In this document: positions 56,858-64,000 of the stretch, piece by piece
Numbering within the stretch: position 1 is the first letter of the stretch
Layout of the letters: each line of letters opens with the position of its first letter
The notes under the pieces: model-generated
What the model saw: only the letters and a program-made list of their open reading frames with translations
What the model was told of the DNA's origin: nothing
Databases searched by the model: none
Assembly: GCA_009692725.1 (NCBI GenBank)
Contig: SHYP01000005.1
Span: 1-64,000, forward strand
DNA: 64,000 nucleotides
Direction of reading: 5' to 3'
Source: Dehalococcoidia bacterium
GTDB taxonomy: Bacteria > Chloroflexota > Dehalococcoidia > UBA2979
Translations under genes and position numbers: made by a program

Positions 56858-57103
56858 CTAGCTGCTGCCGAGCTCCGGCTCGAGCGGCACCTCGGGCTCC
56901 AGCTCGTCGTCATCCCACTTCGACACGGCCATCGTGTAGCCCACCCAGAAGGCGAGCGCGGACACGACGCCGATGCCGATGAACACGGGGATCGCCAGCG
57001 TCGCGTACGAACGTCGCGCGGCGCCCACCGCGAAGAGCAGCAGCTGCACCACCGACAGCGCCATCAAGCCCTGCCCGAGCTGGCGGGAGCGTTCCGGAGT
57101 CAC
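56858..57103 (-). CDS. Small membrane protein with two helices
   Basis: 81 residues from GTG 57103. Hydrophobic segments at about 10-25 and 33-56, then an acidic tail WDDDELEPEVPLEPELGSS. Function unknown. It overlaps the stop of the Trm112-like gene by four bases (GTGA), so it is translated from the same message. Confidence 0.65.
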   Translation of the reverse strand: MTPERSRQLGQGLMALSVVQLLLFAVGAARRSYATLAIPVFIGIGVVSALAFWVGYTMAVSKWDDDELEPEVPLEPELGSS

Positions 57104-57291
57104 GTCGTGACTTCCGCGTCTAGCGCCCGGCGCAGCTCCGGCGGCAGCAAGTTCGGAATCCCATCCTGGATCGGATAGCGTTCGTCGCAAGCGGAACAGT
57201 GCAGCGCGCCGCTCATCACCTCGTCGCCCTCGACGCTTGCGATGGTGAGCGTGAGCGGGCCCTTGCAAACGGGACATGCGAGGATCTCCAT
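57100..57291 (-). CDS. Trm112-like zinc protein (UPF0434 type)
   Basis: 63 residues. MEILACPVCKGPLTL and LHCSACDERYPIQDGIPNLLP give two CxxC knuckles and the typical YPIxDGIPxLLP end. Trm112 proteins activate methyltransferases; the bacterial short forms are mostly uncharacterised. AGGA lies just before the ATG. Confidence 0.85.
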   Translation of the reverse strand: MEILACPVCKGPLTLTIASVEGDEVMSGALHCSACDERYPIQDGIPNLLPPELRRALDAEVTT

Positions 57292-57377
57292 CAGGTCCTG
57301 CAGCACACGCACCCCCGTACATCGATGATAGTGATGTGCGCGCGCGCGACGCAACTGCGTCCCGCGCTGTGCCGCAC

Positions 57378-58070
57378 ATGATGAGGAGCATCTTGCCCGA
57401 GCGCATCGCCCTGCAGCGGTCGGTGGCGACGATCGGCGAGGCGTCGATCGTCGTGCAGCCGTCGCGCGCGCAGCTCGGCGGGGCGCTCACGGAGCTCGCG
57501 ATCGCGGGCGGCGCGATCGTGCTGATCGTCGCGCTGTTCGACCGCCTGCCGCTCGTCGTGCTGGTCGCGCTGCTGCTGCTCGCCGTCGTGATCGGGCCGG
57601 TCGGCATGCTGGGAGTCGTCTACAACGTGGCCGGCACGAGCTTCCTGCTCGATCGCGTGAAGCGCAGCGCGCGCTGGCAGCAGGGCTTCCTCGGCATGGG
57701 CATCGGCACGACCGAGTTCGTGCCGTTCGACCGTATCGCGCGCATCGAGGTGCGCGGCGACGCCGCGGAACGGCTCGCGTCCGGCGAGCGCCAGGACGTC
57801 GCGCAGTGGACCGTGCTGCTGGTGAAGGACAACGGCCGCGAGCTCACCATCGGCACGGTCGTCGCGCCGGGCGCGCTCGCGGCAGAAGGCCTGGACCGCG
57901 CGAACCACCTCGCGGGCGCGATCGCGGCGATGGCCGGCGCGACCGTGCAGCTCGCCGCGCTGCCCGCGCCAGAGGGGGAGCGAGCGGCCGCGACCACGCC
58001 CGCCGGGCGCAGGCGGCGGAGGCGGCGTGTGCCACGCGCGGCGCCGCCTCCGCCTGCGCCCGGCACGTAG
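57378..58070 (+). CDS. Membrane protein with PH-like domain, unknown function
   Basis: 230 residues from ATG 57378; TTG 57393 with GAGGAG upstream is an alternative start. Two helices (about 38-58 and 59-80) precede a beta-rich region (FVPFDRIARIEVRGD, QWTVLLVKDNGRELTIGTVV) like a PH-type domain. The end is an RRRRRR stretch and Pro-rich tail. It converges with the minus-strand gene at 58084. Confidence 0.65.
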   Translation: MMRSILPERIALQRSVATIGEASIVVQPSRAQLGGALTELAIAGGAIVLIVALFDRLPLVVLVALLLLAVVIGPVGMLGVVYNVAGTSFLLDRVKRSARWQQGFLGMGIGTTEFVPFDRIARIEVRGDAAERLASGERQDVAQWTVLLVKDNGRELTIGTVVAPGALAAEGLDRANHLAGAIAAMAGATVQLAALPAPEGERAAATTPAGRRRRRRRVPRAAPPPPAPGT

Positions 58071-58083
58071 CACGCGCCGCTGC

Positions 58084-58590
58084 CTAGCCCCGCTCCGTCA
58101 GCCACGCCGCCCACTGCGCCAGCAGCCGCTGGCGTGCGCGCTCGTAGCCGAGGCGGTCGCCGTAGTAGCCGCCGACGACCCCGGCGAGCACGCGCCCGCC
58201 CACAAGCAGGATCAGCGCGTACACGATCGTCGCTGGCAGCAGGTGCGCGCGCAGGTATGGCACGCCGAGCACCACCGCCAGCCCACCCACGATGGCGATG
58301 ATCAGCCCGAGGTACGCGAACGAGTTGACGATCGTGCGCTCCGTGCCGCGTTGTGCGCGCAGCATCGCCACCACCGGCTCCGGGATCTGCTCCACCGGCG
58401 CGCGTGCGCCCACCGCCGTCGCGCAGTGCGGGCAGGCCACCGAATCCGGGCCCAGCGGCGTGTAGCAGTGCCCGCAGAAGCGCCCGCGGTTCGGCAGCTC
58501 GCCGCGCGTGTACGCCACGATGTGCTCCTCCAACCGCTCGCTGAAGAGCGGGCAGCCGTCGTCCGGCCGGTAGCGCCGCTCGACGCTCAC
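58084..58590 (-). CDS. Zinc-ribbon membrane protein
   Basis: 168 residues from GTG 58590. A zinc ribbon FCGHCYTPLGPDSVACPHC (about 42-60) is followed by two or three helices (about 93-115 and 120-150). The start overlaps the DNA glycosylase stop by GTGA. Function unknown. Confidence 0.7.
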   Translation of the reverse strand: MSVERRYRPDDGCPLFSERLEEHIVAYTRGELPNRGRFCGHCYTPLGPDSVACPHCATAVGARAPVEQIPEPVVAMLRAQRGTERTIVNSFAYLGLIIAIVGGLAVVLGVPYLRAHLLPATIVYALILLVGGRVLAGVVGGYYGDRLGYERARQRLLAQWAAWLTERG

Positions 58591-59171
58591 GCGCTCGCCG
58601 CGCCCGCCGCGCGATCGGCGGCGTCGAGCCAGCTCGCGAGCTCGCCCAGCACGCGCTGTACCTGCGGCCGGTACGCGGCCGCACGCCCGGAGGTCGAGGG
58701 CATGAGCCACACCGCCGCGCCGGACAGCGCCGCTGCGGGCACGGACGGCTGGTGCCCCCAGCTGCCGGACGCGCCGCCGCCGGGGAAGCACGCGCGGAAG
58801 CCGCGGGTGGTCGCGAAGCAGACGGCCCGCGGGCGCGCGTAGGCGATGCGCGCGCGGAACGCCGGCAGCGCCGCGCGCAGCTCCGCGTCCGTGACGCGGA
58901 GCGAGTCCGTCTCGACGCGCTTCACCACGTCGGTGAAGCCGATACCGGCGCGCGCGGGCATCGCGCGGTCGTCTTCAGGGCGCAGCGCGGCCCCGCGCGC
59001 GCCGCTCGCGGGGCCGGCGAGGCCGCTCGCCGCGAGCGCCGGCCAGAAGCTGTTGCCGGGATGCGCGTAGTAGTGCCGCTGCCGCGCGGACTCGACCCCC
59101 GGGTTGATGCCCACGAACACCACGCGCAGGCCCGGGCGCAATAGGTCCGGAAGCGTGCGCAGGCTGGGCAC
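58587..59171 (-). CDS. mug: G/T(U) mismatch-specific DNA glycosylase (Mug/TDG family)
   Basis: 194 residues from GTG 59171 (GGGGAG six bases upstream). VVFVGINPGVESARQRHYYAHPGNSFWPAL contains the catalytic-loop GINPG and the HPGN/FW pocket; LMPSTSGRAA is the second motif where Mug has NPSGLN. It removes uracil or thymine from mismatches, useful in a GC-rich genome prone to deamination. Confidence 0.85.
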   Translation of the reverse strand: MPSLRTLPDLLRPGLRVVFVGINPGVESARQRHYYAHPGNSFWPALAASGLAGPASGARGAALRPEDDRAMPARAGIGFTDVVKRVETDSLRVTDAELRAALPAFRARIAYARPRAVCFATTRGFRACFPGGGASGSWGHQPSVPAAALSGAAVWLMPSTSGRAAAYRPQVQRVLGELASWLDAADRAAGAASA

Positions 59172-59194
59172 GAGCTGCTCCCCGCCGCGCGCCG

Positions 59195-59716
59195 TCAGGA
59201 CGGCTGCAGCGAGTACGCGTGGTGGCCGAGCGTCGCCCCGAGGACCAGCAGCGCGATCGAGACGAGCAGCAGCATCGTCGAGAACAGGAACGACGCCTTG
59301 CGCGCCTGCTCGAGCGCCGCGGGCGCGGCCTCCCCGCGCTCGACCGCCTCGGACACGCGGCGGACGAGCCGCCCGAACACCGCCCCGTGCACCCCGATTA
59401 GCGCGACCAGCACCACCAGCAGCGTCATCTTCGTCATGAAGATGAGCCCCCAGCGGTAGTCCGCCATCGAGTCCTGGACCGGCTGCGGGACGATCGCGTC
59501 GTTGTAGAACTGGTACAGCCCAGTCACGAGCAGCCCGACGAGCGCCACCACCGTCATCGTGCCGAAGCGGCGCGTGACCACCATCGTCACACGCCGGCGC
59601 AGCGCCTCGTCTTCGATCAGCCATGTCGAGGGCACCACCGCGTAGAAGAGCAGCAGCTGCGGCCCGACGAGCGTCGCCGCGAGCAGCACATGGAGCGAGA
59701 GCGAGATCGTGTCCAG
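59195..59716 (-). CDS. Four-helix membrane protein, CopD/DUF2269-like
   Basis: 173 residues if CTG 59716 is the start (AAGGGA seven bases upstream); no ATG or GTG precedes the first helix. LDTISLSLHVLLAATLVGPQ, TMTVVALVGLLVTGLYQF, GLIFMTKMTLLVVLVALIGV and FLFSTMLLLVSIALLVLGAT are four helices. It lies 17 bases after the purA stop. The family name is tentative and the start uncertain. Confidence 0.6.
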   Translation of the reverse strand: MDTISLSLHVLLAATLVGPQLLLFYAVVPSTWLIEDEALRRRVTMVVTRRFGTMTVVALVGLLVTGLYQFYNDAIVPQPVQDSMADYRWGLIFMTKMTLLVVLVALIGVHGAVFGRLVRRVSEAVERGEAAPAALEQARKASFLFSTMLLLVSIALLVLGATLGHHAYSLQPS

Positions 59717-59733
59717 CGTCGAATCCCTTCGTG

Positions 59734-61050
59734 CTAAAGCGAGCCACCGAAGATGTCGCGCGTGACGATCGCCTGCTCGCGCTCCGGCCCCACCGAGATC
59801 ATGTCGACCGGCACGCCGAGCAGCTCCTCCACCCGCTGCACGTAGCGGCGCGCCGCCGGGGGCAGGTCGCCGAACGTGCGCACGTGCGAGATCTCCTCGC
59901 GCCACCCCGGCAGCTCCTCGTAGATCGGCTCGAGCGCCGTCATCTCCGTGAGCGCCCCGGGCAGCGTGTCCACGCGCTGCCCGCCGAGCTCGTAGCCCGT
60001 GCAAATCTTCACGCGGTCGAACTGCGCGAGCACGTCGAGCCGCGTCAGCACCACCGAGCTCACGCCGTTCAGGCGCGCCGTGTAGCGCGCCAGCACACCA
60101 TCGAACCAGCCGCAGCGGCGCGGCCGTCCCGTAGTCGTGCCGTACTCCCCCGTGCCCTGCGCGCGGCCGTGCTCGCGCAGCGCGTCGCCATCGGCGTCGA
60201 ACAGCTCCGTCGGCATCGGCCCGTGGCCGACGCGCGTCTGGTACGCCTTGTACACGCCCACCACCCGCGCGACGGCGCGCGGGCCCAGCCCCACGCCGAT
60301 GCACGCGCCGGCCGCGATCGAGGCCGGCACGGACGAGGTCACGTACGGGTACGTGCCGCTGTCCAGGTCCAGCAGCGCGCCCTGCGCGCCCTCTAGTAGC
60401 AGCTGCTCGCCACGCTCCTCGGCGTCCTGCACCACCGCCGCGGTGTCCGCGATGTACGGGCGCAGCAGCTCGCCGAACGTACGACACTCGTCGCGCACCG
60501 CCTCGTAGCGCAGCGGCTCGCCGCCGTAGAGCTTCGTGATCACCGCGTTCTTGTAGTCCAGCACGAAGCGCAGCTTCTGCTCCAGCGCCTCCGGCGTGAC
60601 CAGGTCGATGGTGCGGATGCCGAGCCGGCCGACCTTGTCCACGAACGCTGGGCCGGTGCCCGTGCCCGTCGTGCCGATGGCGTGTTCGCCGCGCAGCTGC
60701 TCGTCCAGCCGGTCGATCACCGGGTGCCACGGCATCACCACGTGCGCGCGATTGCTGACCAGCAGCTGCGAGGTGTCCACCCCGCGCTCCTCCAGCATCG
60801 TGATCTCGTTGACCAGCGCCTGCGGGTGGATCACCATCCCGTTGCCGATGATGCAGATCTTCTGCCCGTAGAAGATGCCCGCCGGCACCAGGTGCAGCGC
60901 GAACCGCCCACGCTCGTTGACGATGGTGTGCCCCGCGTTGCTGCCCGCCGAGTAGCGCGCGATCACGGAGCAGTCGCGCGCGAAGAAGTCCACGACGCGG
61001 CCCTTGCCTTCGTCGCCCCATTGCCCGCCTATGACTACGGTTGCAGGCAT
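59734..61050 (-). CDS. purA: Adenylosuccinate synthetase
   Basis: Converts IMP to adenylosuccinate with GTP. ATG 61050 (GGGGAG upstream) gives 438 residues. GGQWGDEGKGRVVD is the P-loop, GSNAGHTIV, GTTGTGTGPAFVDK and TTTGRPRRCGW follow. It completes, with the purF/H/M/Q genes elsewhere in the window, part of AMP synthesis. Confidence 0.96.
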   Translation of the reverse strand: MPATVVIGGQWGDEGKGRVVDFFARDCSVIARYSAGSNAGHTIVNERGRFALHLVPAGIFYGQKICIIGNGMVIHPQALVNEITMLEERGVDTSQLLVSNRAHVVMPWHPVIDRLDEQLRGEHAIGTTGTGTGPAFVDKVGRLGIRTIDLVTPEALEQKLRFVLDYKNAVITKLYGGEPLRYEAVRDECRTFGELLRPYIADTAAVVQDAEERGEQLLLEGAQGALLDLDSGTYPYVTSSVPASIAAGACIGVGLGPRAVARVVGVYKAYQTRVGHGPMPTELFDADGDALREHGRAQGTGEYGTTTGRPRRCGWFDGVLARYTARLNGVSSVVLTRLDVLAQFDRVKICTGYELGGQRVDTLPGALTEMTALEPIYEELPGWREEISHVRTFGDLPPAARRYVQRVEELLGVPVDMISVGPEREQAIVTRDIFGGSL

Positions 61051-61260
61051 TGTCGCTCCCCGTCGCCCCGCGTTGCGCCCCCGGCGCGGCGCGTCCAGCG
61101 CTTGCCCACGGCGCACATCGTCGCAGCATGCGTGGCCACCGGCCCGGGCCCGCGCGATCATACCGTAGGGCCTCGCGAAGCACCCGCACGCGGGCTGGCC
61201 GACGCAGCACCGGTTCGCCAGAGTGCGGAGGGCCGCCCGCTCGCCCGGTTCGCAGCCACC

Positions 61261-61354
61261 CCGCCCGGTGCGGAGCCGGGCGGGCAGAACGAGGCTGGCC
61301 CCGCCCGGTGCGGAGCTGCGCGGACAGACACCCGCCCGGTCCGGAGCCGGGCGG
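61261..61354. repeat. Three direct repeats forming GC hairpins between purA and the lipoprotein gene
   Basis: CCGCCCGGTGCGGAGC occurs at 61261-61276 and 61301-61316, and with one change (TCCGGAGC) at 61332-61347. The first and third close hairpins CCGCCCGG/CCGGGCGG. The 326-base divergent gap holds no gene. Confidence 0.6.
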
Positions 61355-61376
61355 ATAGAAAGCGACAGGAGCACGC

Positions 61377-62081
61377 ATGACGCTCAGGCGACCGTGGGGT
61401 GTGTGCGCGCGCGGCGCGGCGGCGAGCGCCGCCGCGCTGCTTGCGCTGCTCGCCGCCTGCGGCGCGCTCGCGCCGCCGCCGCGCAACCCGCTCGGCGCGT
61501 CCGAGCAGCTGGCGACGCCGCCGTCGACGGCGTCGCCCCTGCCCACGCAGCCCGCCACTGTCGCGAGCACCGCGCCGGCCGCCATCACCCCAGCGGCCGC
61601 TCCCGCCGCCGCCGCCGAGGCTGCCGTCGCGCGCGCGCTGGAGCAGCTCGCGGAATGGCTCGCGCTCCCCGCGCGCGACCTCGCGCTCGTCGCCGTCGAG
61701 CCCGCCACGTGGCCGGACGCGTGCCTCGGCGTCGCCAAGCCAGGTGAGACGTGCGCCCAGGTGTCCACCCCCGGCCTGCGCGTGGTGCTCCGCGACGCGC
61801 TGGGCGGCGCGCACACGTTGCACGCCGACAGCGGCGGCCGGCGCACGCGCTGGGCCGGCGAGCAGCGCGCGCGCGGCACCGTCACCGCCATCGACACACG
61901 CGCCCAGCGGCTCACGCTGGATGTCGACGGGCACGCGCTGGTGCTGCGGCTCGTCCCCGGCTCGAGCAGCCCGCTCGACGGTGGCACGCTCGGCCGCCGC
62001 GCCGTCGTGGCGTTCGACCCCGGCGGCGGCGACGGCCGCCCGCCCGCGCTCGCCTGGCTCGCGCTCGAGCCAGGGCCGTGA
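61377..62081 (+). CDS. Predicted lipoprotein
   Basis: 234 residues. Signal with lipobox LLAACG (Cys at about 28), a Thr/Pro/Ala-rich linker (38-80), then ALEQLAEWLALPARDLALV and WPDACLGVAKPGETCAQVS with a likely disulfide, and a beta-rich OB-like end (RGTVTAIDTRAQRLTLDVDG). Function unknown. It overlaps the next gene by GTGA. Confidence 0.7.
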   Translation: MTLRRPWGVCARGAAASAAALLALLAACGALAPPPRNPLGASEQLATPPSTASPLPTQPATVASTAPAAITPAAAPAAAAEAAVARALEQLAEWLALPARDLALVAVEPATWPDACLGVAKPGETCAQVSTPGLRVVLRDALGGAHTLHADSGGRRTRWAGEQRARGTVTAIDTRAQRLTLDVDGHALVLRLVPGSSSPLDGGTLGRRAVVAFDPGGGDGRPPALAWLALEPGP

Positions 62082-62671
62082 CGCGCGCCGTCCCCATCGT
62101 CCCGATCGTCGAGGTGAAGCGCCGCCTCGACGGCTCCGAGGCGCGCTTCGGCTGCGAGCTCGTCGCGCGCACCGCGAGCGCGCTCGTGGTGCGCTACCGC
62201 TTCCGCGACGCCGGTGGCCCGGTGGACTCGTATGGCTGGTTCTGGCCCCGTCGCCCCTACCTCTGCTACTACATGGTCCGCCCACGCACCGGCCGCCTAG
62301 TGGCCGTTCGCTTCGACGTGGTGCGTGATGTCGAGCTCGGCGCGCCGGGCGAGGTGCGCTACAGGGACCTGCTGCTGGACCTCTGGGTGCGCGACGGCGT
62401 TGCGACATGGGAGGACGACGACGAGTTGGCCGCGGCCACGGCCGCCGGCCTGCTCACCTTCGCCGACCGCGCGCGCATCGAGCGCGCCCGCCGCACGCTC
62501 GCACGCGGGCACGTCCGCATTGCCGCCGACCTGCGCCGCGCGCTCGTCGCGCTGGGTTGCCTCGCCGGCGCCCCCGCGCGCGGCGCGGCAGCCAGCGCTC
62601 GACACCACAGGGAGGGTGACGCGAGCCAATCGATCGCTCAACGTGAGCTCCTCCGGCAATCGCGAACGTAG
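62078..62671 (+). CDS. DUF402 domain protein
   Basis: 197 residues from GTG 62078. ALVVRYRFRD, YGWFWPRRPYLCYYM, VAVRFDVVRDVELG and VRYRDLLLDLWV with WEDDDELAAA match the DUF402/FomD-like fold, whose members hydrolyse nucleotidyl phosphoesters. The C-terminal 45 residues are an unconserved Arg/Ala tail. Substrate unknown. Confidence 0.78.
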   Translation: MTRAVPIVPIVEVKRRLDGSEARFGCELVARTASALVVRYRFRDAGGPVDSYGWFWPRRPYLCYYMVRPRTGRLVAVRFDVVRDVELGAPGEVRYRDLLLDLWVRDGVATWEDDDELAAATAAGLLTFADRARIERARRTLARGHVRIAADLRRALVALGCLAGAPARGAAASARHHREGDASQSIAQRELLRQSRT

Positions 62672-62703
62672 TCGCCTGACCGCCGCGCGAACATGGGGTG
62701 TGT

Positions 62704-63781
62704 ATGCCTGACGCGAACTATGCCGAGCAGCTCGAAGGACTGGAAGAGGCGGTCGAGGCGATCACGGAGGCGCTCGGGGAAGTCAAGGAAGGCGTCGAGC
62801 AAGCCGAGGAGCTCACCGAGCAGCTCGACGGGCTGACCCAGCGTATCAAGGACGCGCAGCAGAACCCGGACTCGCTCAACGCGGACACCTACGCGGATCT
62901 GGCGCTGGACCTGATCATGGTGATCCCGGACAACCTGCCGCTGCCGGACAGGGCCAAGAAGGCGCTCCGGGCGGTGGGGGCCGTCCTGGCCGCGTTTATC
63001 CAGGGCGCGACGGGGCTGGTGCTCGTCCTCGTAGGCCGTAGTTCCGGGGGCACCTGCAAGGGGGCCAGACTCCGGAGGAAGCGGCCAAGCTCGCCAGCGT
63101 CGACCCGCTCACGCAGCGCTGGCTCCTCGCGCAGCACAAGCTGGGCCTGCTCACCGAGGAGGGCGACAAGCGCGACACGAAGATGCCCTGGGAGTGGCTC
63201 TGGGACAAACTCGGAGACTTGCTCGGAAGCATGTTCGGCTTCCTTCCAGCTACGCTGCGCGATCCTCTCGCCGGCTGGCGGTCGCGGCGGTGCTCGTCGC
63301 ACTGCTGGCGGCAGTGGCCGTGGGGATCGGCATGCAGGGGGGTGATGACGGCCAGAGCGTGTCTGAGCTAGGCGCCGCAACGGCTACCGCTACGTTGACC
63401 GCGGCCGCGGTGGTGGTGCGCCCAATCGTCTCCGTCGCGGGGCAAGTCGTGACCGAGTACGCAGTCGAGGTCGAGGGGGCGCTGCCGCGCGAGACCATCA
63501 GCTACACGTGGTCCGGCGCGACATGCGGGACGGCCACGCCGAATCGCAGCCGCTACGCCTGGGACCACCGCGAACAGGTGGTTGGCGTTACCGGTGGACT
63601 GGGAAACAGGGAGCTCGGACGCAGCGGCGACTGCAATCACCGGGCAGACCCGGCGCACGGCAACCCGCTCATCGCCGTAGATATCACGGGCGAATCGTTC
63701 ACGGCGCGTTGCACGTTCCAGGGGGCGGGGAGCGGCACTGGCCCGGCCTGCTCGCTCAGCTCCAGGGCTGGCGCCCGCTGA
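62704..63781 (+). pseudogene. Multiply frameshifted membrane-anchored protein
   Basis: Three frames line up into one protein. From ATG 62704: an acidic coiled coil (LEEAVEAITEALGEVKEGVE) and DLALDLIMVIPDNLPLPDRA to ATGLVLVLVG. After a slip in G-runs at 63040-63065: TPEEAAKLASVDPLTQRWLL to GFLPATLRDPLAG. After a second slip near 63275: a helix LAVAAVLVALLAAVAVGIG and an outer domain to the stop at 63781. No family recognised. Two separate genes are an alternative reading. Confidence 0.5.
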
Positions 63782-63949
63782 GCCGGCCCGCGCGCGGCCG
63801 CCCCCACCAGCCGTAGCCTGTCCCGTCTGGCCACCTGCCCTCCGCGGCCGGCTCGTAGGGGTTCCCCCGAGCGCGAGCGGATGCCTCCCCGATACGATGG
63901 GTGCGCGCCGCTCCCCGGAGCCGCCGCGTGCGCCGGAGGGAGCCGCGCC

Positions 63950-64000
63950 GTGCGCCTTGCGCTTCGTCAACAGTTCGTCATCGCAGCGCTGCTCGCCGTG
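63950..64000 (+). CDS. Start of a gene cut by the window end, signal-anchor type
   Basis: GTG 63950 follows GGAGGGAG at seven bases and opens MRLALRQQFVIAALLAV, a basic N-terminus and the start of a hydrophobic helix. Only 17 codons are visible, so no product can be named. Confidence 0.5.
   Translation, partial: MRLALRQQFVIAALLAV

Noticed and set aside
61261..61354. CRISPR-like array of GC repeats
   Set aside because: Spacers of 24 and 15 bases, repeats of 16 bases, no cas genes; better seen as hairpin repeats.

Overview
The window is a GC-rich (about 70% by eye), densely packed bacterial chromosome segment near a replication origin. It carries dnaA followed by a cluster of DnaA-box-like sites, an exact-consensus parS site 2 kb away, obg, nadD and gyrB. 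Gene content suggests a high-GC Chloroflexota-like bacterium (possibly Dehalococcoidia or a relative): a cytochrome b6-type complex with a fused cytochrome c/cupredoxin, sulfur-carrier-dependent cysteine genes, MurT/GatD, a Gly-rich polynucleotide phosphorylase tail, and several small lineage-style membrane proteins. The phylum is an inference from gene content. I saw no tRNA, rRNA, IS element or CRISPR array.

Layout. 1-8.8 kb (minus strand): DUF4389 fragment, purQ, a PgpH-like c-di-AMP phosphodiesterase, yqeY, rpsU, two desulforedoxin-like peptides, then a Rieske/cytochrome b complex. 9-15.6 kb (minus): glycosyltransferase, purH, purM, a SRPBCC protein, purF and a frameshifted two-domain protein. 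15.8-22.3 kb (minus): lysine/diaminopimelate genes dapA, asd and dapB, then pnp and rpsO. 22.5-27.9 kb: PAP2 membrane protein, pepA, a frameshifted Panacea-type two-gene module, coaBC and coaX. 28-35.5 kb: origin region with dnaA, obg, nadD, a methyltransferase containing parS, and gyrB. 35.7-45.9 kb: trmO, ychF, two XdhC-type genes, tatA, murT-gatD, a Tat lipoprotein peptidase, lgt and a frameshifted VWA/Tad-like protein.

46-55 kb is the most interesting part. A SAM-I riboswitch precedes a threonine-synthase-family gene, a NIL-domain gene and a sulfur carrier gene ending in GlyGly. Immediately downstream is a second cluster, headed by an Rrf2 regulator whose candidate operator overlaps its own promoter: cysK, a carrier-E1 fusion, another carrier with GlyGly plus a short tail, an O-phosphoserine-type cysM, merR, a Cys-rich 18-residue peptide, a sulfurtransferase, an unknown protein and a JAMM protease. 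Together these look like a protein-thiocarboxylate system for cysteine. I also propose, as inference, a related homocysteine branch fed by the same E1 and protease.

55-64 kb: a folP-folK fusion, small zinc-ribbon and membrane proteins, a mismatch-specific DNA glycosylase, purA, a lipoprotein, a DUF402 protein and a multiply frameshifted gene.

Two recurring small-scale signals stand out. One is a GTCAC-N5-GTGAC element that abuts stop codons in a fixed orientation. The other is single-base frameshifts confined to non-core genes, which may be real decay or sequencing error.
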